Origin: an uncultured Muribaculaceae bacterium
Lineage (GTDB): Bacteria; Bacteroidota; Bacteroidia; Bacteroidales; Muribaculaceae
NCBI GenBank assembly: GCA_910579605.1
Contig: CAJTUG010000029.1
Span: 1 to 30,098 of the forward strand
Length of the DNA: 30,098 nt
Direction of reading: 5' to 3'
Shown: one piece after another, positions 1 through 6,365 of the stretch
Layout of the letters: every line of letters starts with the position of its first letter
Position numbering within the stretch: the first letter of the stretch is position 1
Notes under the pieces: model-generated
Seen by the model: the letters and a program-made list of their open reading frames with translations, nothing else
The model's database searches: none
Told to the model about the DNA's origin: nothing
Translations under genes and position numbers: made by a program

Positions 1-417
1 GTCGAAATCCAGAGTCCGGGCTATAACGCCGGCAGTAATGGAGTAGTTGTTGATCTCTTCAAGAAGATTGTCGGGATATTTGCCGGAAAATTCTATGCAT
101 CCCAAATCATTGGTGCGCATATAGTTGAAATCGGCATATATATGGTCTCTGAGGCGGAAATACAGGTCGGGATCCATAACCTTGCCTATGCGGGTTTCTA
201 CATAGTCGCGGTCTACGTCGCGCCAAGCAACAGGAACTTGCGATGTGCCTATTATACGGGCAAAACTCCGGTCTTCATCGCCGAAAGGTTTGGGGATGAC
301 GAATGTTATGTCCATATCGCCGCATTCCCACATTCCACGGGTCAACCCGTAGCTTGCCGTTCCGAGCCCACCAAGGATGTGGGGAGGGAATTCCCATCCG
401 AACATTAAAGCTTTCAT
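1..417 (-). CDS. Glycogen/starch synthase-like glycosyltransferase (partial, C-terminus outside window)
   Basis: The minus strand is open from an ATG at 417 to the window edge, giving the first 139 residues of a larger protein. It begins MKALMFGWEFPPHILGGLGT, the donor-binding N-terminus of glycogen synthase-type glycosyltransferases (GT5/GT4-like), in which the K/GG loop contacts the nucleotide sugar. The fragment continues with a typical Rossmann-like alternation of strands and helices. It starts 33 bases after the stop of the debranching enzyme on the same strand, an arrangement common in Bacteroidales glycogen operons, so a role in alpha-1,4-glucan synthesis is likely. Whether it uses ADP- or UDP-glucose cannot be read from the fragment. 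No separate promoter was seen in the 33-base gap, so it is probably co-transcribed with the upstream gene. Confidence 0.85.
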   Translation of the reverse strand, partial: MKALMFGWEFPPHILGGLGTASYGLTRGMWECGDMDITFVIPKPFGDEDRSFARIIGTSQVPVAWRDVDRDYVETRIGKVMDPDLYFRLRDHIYADFNYMRTNDLGCIEFSGKYPDNLLEEINNYSITAGVIARTLDFD

Positions 418-450
418 TGTAATGTAATTTAGGTGTTTGAGACGAGGAGT

Positions 451-2358
451 TTATTGTTCAAGTCGTTTGAGGGTGCGGTACGTGCGGAGAACTTCTGCTA
501 CGTTTGTGGCATGACTCACTGCGCCGCGCCCTGTATACGGCGGGTTGCCGTCGTAGAGCTGAGAAAGCGAGCCTATGCAGCCTTGCGTCATCTCGTCTTC
601 AAAGCCTATGAGCATACGGTCTAAGTAGCCTACTCCACTCATGCCGAATACCCTTATGTAGGCATCGGCATAGAAACCTATAAGCCAAGGACGGGCAGGA
701 CCGTTGTGCATGGCAAAATCGCGTTCGTCGGGAGAACCCACATACGACGGGCGGTAACCATAGCTCTTGGGCGAAAGGGTTCGCAGGCCTTTGGGCGTGA
801 GGAGTTCGCGGGTGACGAAATCAAGAACACCTTTGCGTTGGCGGCGGTCAAGCGGAGAGTAGTCCAACCCTATGGCTATGGCCATGTTTGGCCTCACGGT
901 AGGCTCGGCAAAAGAACCGTCTACATAATCATACAGATAGCCGCTTTCGTTGAGGAACGTGTTTACAAACGGTTGCTTCATCTTGTCGGCCGTCTCAATC
1001 CATTTTTGGCGTCGTTCGGCATAGGCTTGGTCTCCCTCGGTCAAAGCTGCGCCAAACATCAATGCGTTATACCACAAAGCATTGAATTCCACCAATTTGC
1101 CGGTGCGTCTCACTACAGGCGCATCGCCTATTGTGGAATTCATCCACGACACGGCTTTGTCGTGGCCGTCGGTGTCTAACATGCCGTTTTCGGTGTCGAC
1201 AAAAAGGTTGGGATGTCCTCCCGAGAGAATGTAGTCCAACAGCTCTGCAACTGCATCGCTGTATAGATTGGCCGCTTCTGCCAAACCTATAGTCTTTGCA
1301 TATTGCTGAATTGCCCATATAGCCCATAAGGGGATGTCGGGTAAGTCGATACCGTGTATTCTTTCAGATATATGGCCGCTGCGTACAAAATTCAGAAGGG
1401 CTTTCAAAGCCGTTTCCATTATGGCTTCGTAGTCTTTGCGGTGGTCTATGGCAAGGGTGAGCCCGGGTACCGACATGAAAGTGTTGCGGGCCAATACTAT
1501 GCCCCAGGGGAAACCCGAAATGATATACATCCCATGCCCTTGGCGCATATAGAATTGTTTGGCCGAGTTCTTGAGGCAGTTGAAGAAACTGCTTCGTGGG
1601 GTGCGGCTCGCAATTTCGGATGTATACATTTTCGAGAGGTTTCTTGGATTTACCTCGCTTACGCCGGCCGAGAATATTATAGATTCGCCTTTCTTGATGG
1701 GGACCTCGAAATACCCCGGAACCCAAAGATCCTCGCAGTAGGGGACTCCTCGTTCAAGGTCTTTCACATACTCGATACCATTGTACCAGTTTGGTTCGTT
1801 TACCCACTGGGCTTTGCGGTTAAACTGCATATAAAGCGTGGGGAAACCTTCGTAGAGGCATGTTGCCACGCCATTGGGAACCTCTTCTATCGCTTTGTTT
1901 ATGCTGTCGTTGGCTTGGCAAAGATTGTTTACGTCGCGGAACGCAAGGAAAGGCCTGAATCTTAGGGTTGTGGCAGAGTGTGCTTCTACCAAGGTGTAGC
2001 GGATGAGGATTCTGTTTTCCTGGCTTATGAAGATTTTTTCTTTTGTGAGGATAACTCCACCCACACGGTAGGTCATGCGTGGAACTCCTTCACAGTCGAA
2101 TTCGCGGATATACTTGTGACCGTTTGGGCTGTAAACACCGCCTCGGTAGCGGTGTATGCCTAAATTGAATGGTGCGCCGTGCTGTATCACCGTTTCATCA
2201 AGGCTCGAAAGCAAGACATGAGGCCTGTTTCCCATATTTTCTATGGGGATTACAAGAAGCCCGTGCTGTTTGCGCGTGTTGCAACCTATCAATGAAGTGC
2301 AGTGGTAAGCCCCGGCCTGGTTGGTTCGTAACATCTCCTTGGGGAGAGACTGGTCCAA
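451..2358 (-). CDS. Glycogen debranching enzyme (amylo-alpha-1,6-glucosidase), 5' end apparently frameshifted
   Basis: This 635-residue protein matches bacterial glycogen debranching enzymes. It has an N-terminal GDE_N domain (about residues 10-230, with a conserved NTRKQHGLLV segment) and a C-terminal (alpha/alpha)6-barrel GDE_C domain (about 270-625, with VEFNALWYNAL and NGPARPWL). It removes alpha-1,6-linked glucose at branch points, and the neighbouring glycosyltransferase fits a glycogen operon. The open frame as written starts only at a TTG at 2358, directly at DQSLPKE. Upstream, an ATG at 2396 encodes MSYLKFDR before going out of frame, while the main frame encodes LLINLDQS across the gap. 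Together these rebuild the usual family N-terminus if one base is restored in the A run (T on the plus strand) near 2372-2373. The gene is therefore either full length from 2396 with a sequence error, or N-terminally damaged. Confidence 0.92.
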   Translation of the reverse strand: MDQSLPKEMLRTNQAGAYHCTSLIGCNTRKQHGLLVIPIENMGNRPHVLLSSLDETVIQHGAPFNLGIHRYRGGVYSPNGHKYIREFDCEGVPRMTYRVGGVILTKEKIFISQENRILIRYTLVEAHSATTLRFRPFLAFRDVNNLCQANDSINKAIEEVPNGVATCLYEGFPTLYMQFNRKAQWVNEPNWYNGIEYVKDLERGVPYCEDLWVPGYFEVPIKKGESIIFSAGVSEVNPRNLSKMYTSEIASRTPRSSFFNCLKNSAKQFYMRQGHGMYIISGFPWGIVLARNTFMSVPGLTLAIDHRKDYEAIMETALKALLNFVRSGHISERIHGIDLPDIPLWAIWAIQQYAKTIGLAEAANLYSDAVAELLDYILSGGHPNLFVDTENGMLDTDGHDKAVSWMNSTIGDAPVVRRTGKLVEFNALWYNALMFGAALTEGDQAYAERRQKWIETADKMKQPFVNTFLNESGYLYDYVDGSFAEPTVRPNMAIAIGLDYSPLDRRQRKGVLDFVTRELLTPKGLRTLSPKSYGYRPSYVGSPDERDFAMHNGPARPWLIGFYADAYIRVFGMSGVGYLDRMLIGFEDEMTQGCIGSLSQLYDGNPPYTGRGAVSHATNVAEVLRTYRTLKRLEQ

Positions 2359-2446
2359 GTTTATGAGCAGATTCTATCAAATTTAAGATAACTCATTATG
2401 GTCTTAGGGTGTATTTTAGGTTAGTTTAAAATCGGTTAATTTTACT

Positions 2447-2478
2447 GCGAATTTAGTTTATTTCTGTCTAAAAGCAAA
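2447..2478 (-). promoter_or_regulatory. Probable promoter of the glycogen operon
   Basis: On the minus strand a TTTG (2478-2475) is followed after 19 bases by TAAATTCGC (2455-2447), one mismatch from the Bacteroidetes -7 element TAnnTTTGC. The predicted start is near 2442, about 46 bases upstream of the ATG at 2396. This also supports 2396, not the TTG at 2358, as the original start of the debranching enzyme. Confidence 0.45.
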
Positions 2479-2645
2479 ATCTTAAGCCTACTTTTTCGCG
2501 AAATATGCCAAAGAACATCTTTTTGGCTTGTTTCTTGTGTCTTAGCAGTAGATAAAAGATTGGTGGTTTGAGCGAAGGATATACTATATTTGTCTTGTTT
2601 TTAATTCGGCTTTTAAGGCTAAAATGATGTATTTTTTGCAAAATA

Positions 2646-2678
2646 TTTGTTCGTGTTTAAAAAAAGTATTATATTTGC
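2646..2678 (+). promoter_or_regulatory. Consensus Bacteroidetes promoter with no gene downstream (upstream copy)
   Basis: TTTG at 2646-2649, 20 bases of spacer, then TATATTTGC at 2670-2678 exactly fit the -33/-7 consensus. The predicted start is near 2683. No plus-strand gene follows before the hairpin at 2914-2937. Confidence 0.55.
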
Positions 2679-2794
2679 CTCCGAAAAATTTCGGTTTTCA
2701 AGTTGTAGATATGGTAACATGAAGACGAGATTAAAAATTTAAAGATAGCTGGCAGTTTATTTAACTATCGTTAAGTTTTGTATACGAATTTTTG

Positions 2795-2826
2795 TTTGCG
2801 GTTCGGAAAATTGTAGCTATCTTTGC
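2795..2826 (+). promoter_or_regulatory. Consensus Bacteroidetes promoter with no gene downstream (downstream copy)
   Basis: TTTG at 2795-2798, 19 bases of spacer and TATCTTTGC at 2818-2826 exactly fit the consensus. The predicted start is near 2831, about 85 bases before a hairpin terminator on the same strand. Confidence 0.6.
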
Positions 2827-2830
2827 ACCA

Positions 2831-2950
2831 TGATATACTTTTAGTTGTGTATCGGCTACATTGATAACGTTTTGTTAGACTCACAATATACTTGAATTTT
2901 GGTTATGAGGGAGGTGCGTTACTGTGAAGTAGCGCACTTTCATTGTTTTT
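2831..2950 (+). ncRNA. Candidate small RNA of about 115-120 nt (or about 265 nt from the upstream promoter)
   Basis: The interval is bounded by a consensus promoter with a predicted start near 2831 and by a hairpin with a U-rich tail ending near 2950. It has no open frame of meaningful length: the first ATG, at 2830, gives only four codons. The RNA would converge on the 3' end of birA and stop about 24 bases short of its stop codon, so it might also limit read-through there. I do not recognise the sequence as 6S RNA, RNase P RNA, tmRNA or a known riboswitch. The call rests only on the promoter and terminator geometry. Confidence 0.3.
2911..2950 (+). terminator. Hairpin terminator on the plus strand
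   Basis: GTGCGTTACT (2914-2923), loop GTGA and AGTAGCGCAC (2928-2937) form a 10-pair stem with one G-U pair. It is followed by TTTCATTGTTTTT. The minus-strand side lacks a U run, so it is mainly a plus-strand terminator, although the hairpin may also slow transcription leaving birA. Confidence 0.55.
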
Positions 2951-2973
2951 ATAAGCTTGCTTTGCGCGTATTC

Positions 2974-3705
2974 TCAAAGCACGAAAGAAACCTCCTTAAA
3001 GGCGTAGGAGTAACCGTTGGAAAGCTCGAGCATGCCGCTTGGCGTCACACTCTCAATAGAGGCTTCAAAAATAGCGCCATCGGAACTTTGGAAAGGCCAG
3101 CAGCCATTTCTGCGCCAAAGCATGCTGTGGTAGCTTTCATAAAGCATATCCCGGTCGGGGCATTTGCAGTATTCGTCATAATATGTGGAAATTTGGCTTA
3201 GAACATCGTCGAGTACGGCGTTTATGTCAAGATGCCTCATCCCGTTGAAATGTACGATAGATGCAGGGTTTGGAGCGTCGCTCAAAAACACCTCTTGGTT
3301 CACATTGATTCCTACCCCTACGACACTTCTGTCTATGCCCGGGCCTTTAAGGGAATGCTGGATAAGTATTCCGCAGATTTTTTTATTGCCCACATATATG
3401 TCGTTGGGCCATTTTATCTCCGGCCTGTTTTCCCGAGGCAAAAAATGCCCTATGGCTTCGGCTATGGCAATTGAAACCACCATAGAAAGCTCGAATTGCC
3501 GCGACGCAATAAGATTCTCAGGGCGTAGAAGAAGCGAGAAAGTGAGGTTCTGACCAGGCTCGGATTCCCATGAGTTGCCGCGTTGTCCCCGACCCGCCGT
3601 CTGGTTGCGGGCAACAATAACCTGGCCTTCGGGGGCGTGGGCCAACCCGTAGAGCCAGGCGTTTGTAGATGGGCATTCTTCTAAAAATTCAACAGAAAAT
3701 TTCAC
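2974..3705 (-). CDS. birA: Biotin--[acetyl-CoA-carboxylase] ligase
   Basis: The protein (243 residues from a GTG at 3705) is a biotin protein ligase. It activates biotin with ATP and transfers it to the lysine of biotin carboxyl-carrier domains. Visible motifs are the biotinyl-adenylate loop GRGQRGNSW (residues 38-46), KWPND (98-102) and KKICGILI (108-115). There is no N-terminal helix-turn-helix, so it is a catalytic-only class I enzyme and not a biotin operon repressor. A longer reading from 3801 exists but adds a basic N-terminus encoded inside tsaE. The GTG at 3705 overlaps the tsaE stop as GTGA and begins exactly where homology starts (KFSVEFLEECPSTN), so I prefer it. It is the last gene of the porX-tsaE-birA unit. 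Confidence 0.93.
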   Translation of the reverse strand: MKFSVEFLEECPSTNAWLYGLAHAPEGQVIVARNQTAGRGQRGNSWESEPGQNLTFSLLLRPENLIASRQFELSMVVSIAIAEAIGHFLPRENRPEIKWPNDIYVGNKKICGILIQHSLKGPGIDRSVVGVGINVNQEVFLSDAPNPASIVHFNGMRHLDINAVLDDVLSQISTYYDEYCKCPDRDMLYESYHSMLWRRNGCWPFQSSDGAIFEASIESVTPSGMLELSNGYSYAFKEVSFVL

Positions 3706-4127
3706 TCGCTTATGGTGAGGGTTCTGGAATCGTCGTCGTTTACAGTGATTTTTACGGATACGGTATCCGAAGGCAAAGCGGCAGCTATTTTTTCCGGCCA
3801 TTCTATAAGGCAGATAGCACCGGAATCAAAATAATCCTCTATGCCAAGTTCGAGAGCTTCCTCAAGAGACTCCACACGATAGAAATCAAAATGATATATA
3901 AGTTCGGCCGTCGTATCGGAGCGGTATTCGTTGATCAGGGCAAAAGTGGGAGAGGCAGTTTCCTCTGTATCTACGCCCAATTGGCTGCATAAGGCATTGA
4001 TGAATGTGGTTTTTCCGGCGCCCATGTCGCCGTAGAATGCAAATACAGTGTTGTCGCCCATTATAGCTGCAAATTCTTTTGCAGCTTGTGGCAACGCCTC
4101 GGTCGATGGAATGTTTATTGTCGTCAT
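3702..4127 (-). CDS. tsaE: tRNA threonylcarbamoyladenosine biosynthesis ATPase TsaE
   Basis: This 141-residue protein is the P-loop ATPase of the TsaBDE complex, which makes N6-threonylcarbamoyladenosine at position 37 of ANN-decoding tRNAs. It shows Walker A GDMGAGKTT (residues 33-41), the family segment ASPTFALINEY (58-68), HFDFYR (79-84) and LIEWPEK (107-113). The length is normal for the family. Its ATG overlaps the porX stop as ATGA and its own stop overlaps the birA start as GTGA, so the three genes are probably translationally coupled. No promoter of its own is visible. Confidence 0.95.
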   Translation of the reverse strand: MTTINIPSTEALPQAAKEFAAIMGDNTVFAFYGDMGAGKTTFINALCSQLGVDTEETASPTFALINEYRSDTTAELIYHFDFYRVESLEEALELGIEDYFDSGAICLIEWPEKIAAALPSDTVSVKITVNDDDSRTLTISE

Positions 4128-5674
4128 TTTGGTGAAAGTGTTATTAATGGAATCAGCATCTCTTCCATGGAGATTCCTCCGTGCTGGAAAGTGCCCGTAT
4201 AATATTGTACGTAGTAATTATAATTGTTGGGGTAGGCAAAGAAATCGTTCTTGGCCGCAAAAATATACGCGGTGCTCACATTGGGAGAGGGCAAGCCAAA
4301 TCGTGCCGGCTGCTTTATCTCATACACTTGCTTGGCGTTGTATGCCAAGTTCTTGCCAAGCTTATACCTCAGATTAGTATTAGTGTTTTTATCGCCCACT
4401 ACTTTTATGGGTGTGTCCACTCTTATAGTGCCGTGGTCGGTGGTCAATACTATTTTGTAGCCCTTTTGAGCTATGCGTTTGAAAATTTCCATTGCCGACG
4501 AATGCTTGAACCACGACTCGGTGAGCGAACGGTAGGCGGCGTTGGTCGAGGCAAGTTCGCGTATCATCTTGCTCTCGGTCCTGGCGTGGGACAGCATGTC
4601 TATGAAATTGAAAATTATAACGTTTAAATCGTTTTGTTCCAGCTTGGAGAAATCCCTGAGGAGTTTTTCTCCGCCCACGCTGTCGTTTATTTTGTTATAC
4701 GAAAATTTGATGTTGCGGCGGTGGCGTTCAAACTGGGTGGCTATGAGCGGCGACTCGTTGATGTTTTTCCCTTCGTCAGACTCCTCGTCTACCCATAAAT
4801 CAGGAAACAATTTCTCTATTTGCAGAGGCATTAGTCCCGAGAAAATGGCATTGCGTGCATATTGTGTGGCCGTGGGTAGGATAGACGTATATAGATTTTC
4901 CTCCATGTTAAAAAATTCTGCCAGCAGCGGCTTTACAGTGCGCCATTGGTCTAAACGGAAATTATCTATCAATACGAAGAAAACCTTGTCGCCGGCATCA
5001 AGCATAGGGAAAATTACTCTGGGAAAGATGTCCGGGCTCATTAAAGGACGGGAATCATTCCCTTCGTCCATCCATTTATCGTAGTTGCGACGTATCCATT
5101 TAAAAAATTCAGAGTTAGCCTCTTGTTTTTGGTTTTCAAGAAGCTCGTCCATATTGGTATCGGCGCCGGCAAGTTCCATTTCTCTATATACAAGGCGTTT
5201 GTAGAGGCCGAACCAATCGTCGATAGATGACGCCGTATTTATCAAAGATCCCAAGGTGCCGAACTCCTCGCGATAGTCGCGCGACGCTTGCGCCGAAACC
5301 AATTGAGGCGAGTGGAGATGTTTCTTTATCGCTATGAGAATTTGGTTGGGGTTTACAGGTTTTATGAGATAGTCGGCGATTTTGCTGCCCACAGCTTGGT
5401 CCATGATGTTTTCTTCCTCGCTTTTGGTAATCATTATTACCGGGAGCTCTGGGTGGCGTTGCTTTATGAGGGCGAGGGTTTCCAAACCTGTAAGGCCGGG
5501 CATGTTCTCGTCAAGGATTATAAGGTCAAAAGGCTCTGCCGAAACCAATTCTATGGCATCACGGCCATTGTTGGCGGTTACTATTTCATAACCGCGGTTT
5601 CGGAGAAAAAGCAAGTGGGGCTTGAGGAGATCTATTTCGTCGTCGGCCCATAAAATTCTTTGAGAAGCGTTCAT
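4124..5674 (-). CDS. porX: PorX: response regulator with PglZ-type phosphatase domain
   Basis: The 516-residue protein joins a receiver domain (about 1-125) to a PglZ/alkaline-phosphatase-superfamily domain (about 200-516), the PorX architecture. The acidic pair is D11-D12, the phosphoacceptor D55 (in LIILDENMPG), the switch threonine T83 and the lysine K105 (in YLIKPV). In the PglZ domain DNFRLDQWRT and TTDHGT carry the metal and nucleophile positions. In Porphyromonas gingivalis PorX works with the kinase PorY in control of type IX secretion and gliding-type machinery. No kinase or T9SS structural gene is in this window. A start at 5740 would add 22 hydrophobic residues ahead of the receiver fold. 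I chose 5674 because RILWADDE directly follows, and the length then matches known PorX proteins. Confidence 0.94.
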   Translation of the reverse strand: MNASQRILWADDEIDLLKPHLLFLRNRGYEIVTANNGRDAIELVSAEPFDLIILDENMPGLTGLETLALIKQRHPELPVIMITKSEEENIMDQAVGSKIADYLIKPVNPNQILIAIKKHLHSPQLVSAQASRDYREEFGTLGSLINTASSIDDWFGLYKRLVYREMELAGADTNMDELLENQKQEANSEFFKWIRRNYDKWMDEGNDSRPLMSPDIFPRVIFPMLDAGDKVFFVLIDNFRLDQWRTVKPLLAEFFNMEENLYTSILPTATQYARNAIFSGLMPLQIEKLFPDLWVDEESDEGKNINESPLIATQFERHRRNIKFSYNKINDSVGGEKLLRDFSKLEQNDLNVIIFNFIDMLSHARTESKMIRELASTNAAYRSLTESWFKHSSAMEIFKRIAQKGYKIVLTTDHGTIRVDTPIKVVGDKNTNTNLRYKLGKNLAYNAKQVYEIKQPARFGLPSPNVSTAYIFAAKNDFFAYPNNYNYYVQYYTGTFQHGGISMEEMLIPLITLSPK

Positions 5675-5678
5675 ACGA

Positions 5679-5710
5679 CAAAAGTAATAAATCCCAACCG
5701 TTCCTCCAAA
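5679..5710 (-). promoter_or_regulatory. porX promoter, predicted to give a leaderless transcript
   Basis: On the minus strand TTTG (5710-5707), a 20-base spacer and TACTTTTG (5686-5679) match the Bacteroidetes consensus. Only four bases separate the -7 element from the porX ATG at 5674. Applying the usual offset of about five bases places transcription start at or next to the A of the ATG. Confidence 0.5.
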
Positions 5711-5803
5711 AAAGAAGCCTAAAAAGCCCATAAAATACATGATTAGACATGCTCGATTTTTTCGTGGACGATGGTGGTATTTGCGGCGCGACGATTTGTC
5801 GCT

Positions 5804-5995
5804 TTATTCCCATATTGGAGTGAAAAAAGCGTATCTGATAGCGTAGGCAACTATCATAGCCATGGCCATAGTCAACGCAAAAGAGCAAACATTCAGCACG
5901 ATAGGCTTCATGTTGCCTTTTTTCAAGAGTGCTTTAAAAATTTCAAAGGCAAAAACGGATGCGGCTCCGATTACCATTGCAACCCACCAAGGCAT
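5804..5995 (-). CDS. Small two-helix membrane protein, function unknown
   Basis: This 63-residue frame begins MPWWVAMVIGAASVFAFEIF and has two predicted membrane helices (about 4-24 and 31-55). They are separated by a short basic loop (LLKKGNMK), and the protein ends FFTPIWE. I do not recognise a family. It is the only plausible gene between the tRNA terminator and porX, has a near-consensus promoter about 33 bases upstream, and lies 129 bases upstream of porX on the same strand. A coding role is supported by the coherent hydrophobic pattern and by this context, not by homology. It might be cotranscribed with porX, which could supply a second, leadered porX mRNA. Confidence 0.6.
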   Translation of the reverse strand: MPWWVAMVIGAASVFAFEIFKALLKKGNMKPIVLNVCSFALTMAMAMIVAYAIRYAFFTPIWE

Positions 5996-6032
5996 AGTAA
6001 AAAGTAAGTTTTAAAAATTAATTGGTTTTTCT

Positions 6033-6062
6033 GCAAAGAAACAAAAAAACGTTGACTCGCAA
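6033..6062 (-). promoter_or_regulatory. Possible promoter of the small membrane protein gene
   Basis: On the minus strand TTG (6062-6060) and TTTCTTTGC (6041-6033), separated by 18 bases, differ by one base from the -7 consensus. The predicted start is about 33 bases upstream of the ATG at 5995 and just downstream of the tRNA terminator. Confidence 0.35.
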
Positions 6063-6087
6063 TCGGTATCTTTATATTGTCCTAACA

Positions 6088-6128
6088 ATAAAAACTAAGT
6101 GCTTGATAGGTTTGTCTACCAAGCACTT
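6088..6128 (-). terminator. Rho-independent terminator of the tRNA-Ala gene
   Basis: Reading the minus strand, a 13-pair stem (6128-6116 with 6109-6097, one G-U pair, six-base loop) is followed by AGTTTTTATT. It lies 14 bases beyond the mature tRNA 3' end. Confidence 0.8.
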
Positions 6129-6141
6129 GCCCTTATTCTTG

Positions 6142-6214
6142 TGGAGTATAGCGGACTCGAACCGCTTACCTCAACACTGCCAGTGTTGCGCTCTACCAGA
6201 TGAGCTAATACCCC
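6142..6214 (-). tRNA. tRNA-Ala, anticodon GGC
   Basis: The minus strand folds into a complete 73-nt cloverleaf. The acceptor stem GGGGTAT/ATACTCC contains G3:U70, the identity element of alanine tRNAs. The D arm is GCTC..GAGC, the anticodon stem CAACA/TGTTG encloses loop CTGGCAG (anticodon GGC), and the T arm AGCGG/CCGCT encloses TTCGAGT. The discriminator base is A, and the 3' CCA is not encoded. It reads GCC and GCU codons. It is a single tRNA gene with its own promoter and terminator. Confidence 0.97.
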
Positions 6215-6225
6215 TTCTTTGCTGT

Positions 6226-6234
6226 GCAAAGTTA
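6226..6234 (-). promoter_or_regulatory. -7 element of the tRNA-Ala promoter
   Basis: TAACTTTGC on the minus strand ends 12 bases before the mature tRNA 5' end, placing the start near 6222-6220. No clear -33 TTTG is visible. Confidence 0.55.
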
Positions 6235-6306
6235 TATTTTATTGACGGAATAAAAAAATTATACCGCGTGTTTAACTTTTGTTAATGTTTTTATGGTCTT
6301 ATTAAG

Positions 6307-6337
6307 TTGCCCGTTCCGTTTTTTAGCCTTACTTTTG
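6307..6337 (+). promoter_or_regulatory. Promoter of the namZ-symporter-WYL unit
   Basis: TTG at 6307-6309, a 20-base spacer and TACTTTTG at 6330-6337 fit the consensus. The predicted start near 6342 leaves a leader of about 24 bases before the ATG at 6366. The -7 element is identical to that of porX. Confidence 0.55.
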
Positions 6338-6365
6338 AACTCTGAAACATTCTATTTCTAACTCC

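Larger units (their letters stand above)
2397..2973. other. Long intergenic region with plus-strand promoters and no gene
   Basis: This AT-rich stretch lies between the debranching enzyme (which reads away to the left) and the 3' end of birA (which reads towards it). I see no credible coding sequence. Short frames exist, including a 7-codon MKTRLKI at 2719-2742 and an unconvincing plus-strand frame that runs into the antisense of birA. It contains the glycogen operon promoter on the minus strand, two consensus promoters on the plus strand and a plus-strand hairpin terminator. The inverted repeats CCGAAA-AA-TTTCGG (2681-2694) and TTAAC-TATC-GTTAA (2761-2774) are also present, with no assigned function. 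Confidence 0.6.

Noticed and set aside
1354..1965. Plus-strand open frame of 203 codons
   Set aside because: It is antisense to the debranching enzyme core and lacks any recognisable feature.
2899..3201. Plus-strand frame starting after the orphan promoters
   Set aside because: It runs through the hairpin terminator into the antisense of birA. The composition looks like a shadow frame, so the promoters are better explained by a non-coding RNA.
3706..3801. Longer N-terminus for birA
   Set aside because: These codons lie within tsaE and encode a basic segment without family similarity. The GTG at 3705 overlaps the tsaE stop and starts at the conserved region.
5675..5740. Longer hydrophobic N-terminus for porX (membrane-anchored response regulator)
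   Set aside because: Receiver domains begin directly at RILWADDE, the extra residues cover the promoter elements, and the shorter form matches normal PorX length.
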